In this document: positions 6,950 through 7,091 of the stretch, piece by piece | How positions within the stretch are numbered: position 1 is the stretch's first letter | Layout: each line of letters opens with the position of its first letter | From: an uncultured Saprospiraceae bacterium | GTDB lineage: Bacteria; Bacteroidota; Bacteroidia; Chitinophagales; Saprospiraceae | NCBI GenBank assembly: GCA_937967535.1 | Contig: CALCMV010000040.1 | Coordinates: forward strand, 1-7,091 | Direction: 5' to 3' | DNA: 7,091 bases | Notes under the pieces: model-generated | Seen by the model: only the letters and a program-made list of their open reading frames with translations | Database searches by the model: none | What the model was told of the DNA's origin: nothing | Program-made: the position numbers and the translations under genes

Positions 6950-7091
6950 TTGAGTGTGACACACATAAGTGGATTTATAATATCAAAATGCTTCTTTGAT
7001 TTAATAAATATAGATTGAGCGAACTGTAATGACTGCTTTAGCTGTCAAGTGTAGTTTTAACTTAATATTCAATTACTTAAAAATCATTGCT
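6950..7091 (-). repeat. Right terminal inverted repeat, 142 bp
   Basis: This is the inverted partner of 1-141, ending on the last base of the window and one base longer because of an extra T in the run 7055-7058. The inner-edge palindrome is kept as GTGTGACACAC (6954-6964). The single mismatch and the homopolymer indel suggest two real, slightly diverged copies rather than one sequence duplicated in assembly, although the indel alone could be a sequencing error. Confidence 0.96.

Larger units (their letters stand above)
1..7091. mobile_element. Candidate inverted-repeat-bounded cassette carrying one surface-protein gene
   Basis: Inverted repeats of about 141 bp lie flush with both ends and enclose one large gene and AT-rich DNA. 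Known mobile elements can have this form, but no transposase, integrase, resolvase or replication protein is encoded. It could be a non-autonomous element mobilised in trans, a segment that inverts by recombination between its ends, or ordinary chromosome between two inverted copies of a dispersed repeat where an assembler stopped. Target-site duplications would lie outside the window. The repeats are seen; mobility is inference. Confidence 0.35.

Noticed and set aside
1..7091. Linear plasmid or phage with protein-primed ends
   Set aside because: Inverted termini would fit, but no DNA polymerase, terminal protein or any other replication or virion gene is present.

Overview
The window is a 7.1-kb single-gene unit. 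It almost certainly comes from a member of the Bacteroidota, probably a Saprospiria- or Chitinophagia-like lineage. That assignment rests on the domain style of the one protein (CotH-like domain, lamin-tail domains, cadherin-like Big_9 repeats, and a C-terminal module of a kind common in this phylum), on the very AT-rich non-coding DNA, and on the lack of a Shine-Dalgarno site. It is inferred from reading, not from a database search.

Layout: positions 1-141 and 6950-7091 are near-identical inverted repeats lying flush with both window ends. Inside the left repeat is an AT-rich stretch of about 740 bases (142-882) with no credible gene. It holds one GC-rich hairpin (237-253) and a few AT-rich dyads. 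A degenerate heptanucleotide tandem repeat (883-924) leads directly into one very long gene on the + strand (945-6755, 1936 codons). A TTTAAG hexanucleotide tandem repeat (6756-6786) follows the stop codon with no gap. A short AT-rich tail with weak dyads then runs into the right inverted repeat.

The gene encodes a secreted multidomain surface protein. In order it has a signal peptide, a chitobiase-C-terminal-like (Fn3-associated) domain, a CotH kinase-like domain, a second chitobiase-C-like domain, two lamin-tail domains, a PKD/Ig-like domain and five Big_9 cadherin-like repeats. It ends in a Bacteroidota-type module with a dockerin-like calcium loop. A DNRLRE-like (carbohydrate-binding-like) domain is spliced into the first Big_9 repeat.

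There is no transposase, integrase, replication gene, RNA gene or CRISPR array. The two things most worth a second look are the gene-plus-long-inverted-repeat arrangement without any recombinase (a non-autonomous mobile cassette, an invertible locus, or a contig ending in an inverted chromosomal repeat) and the nested domain.
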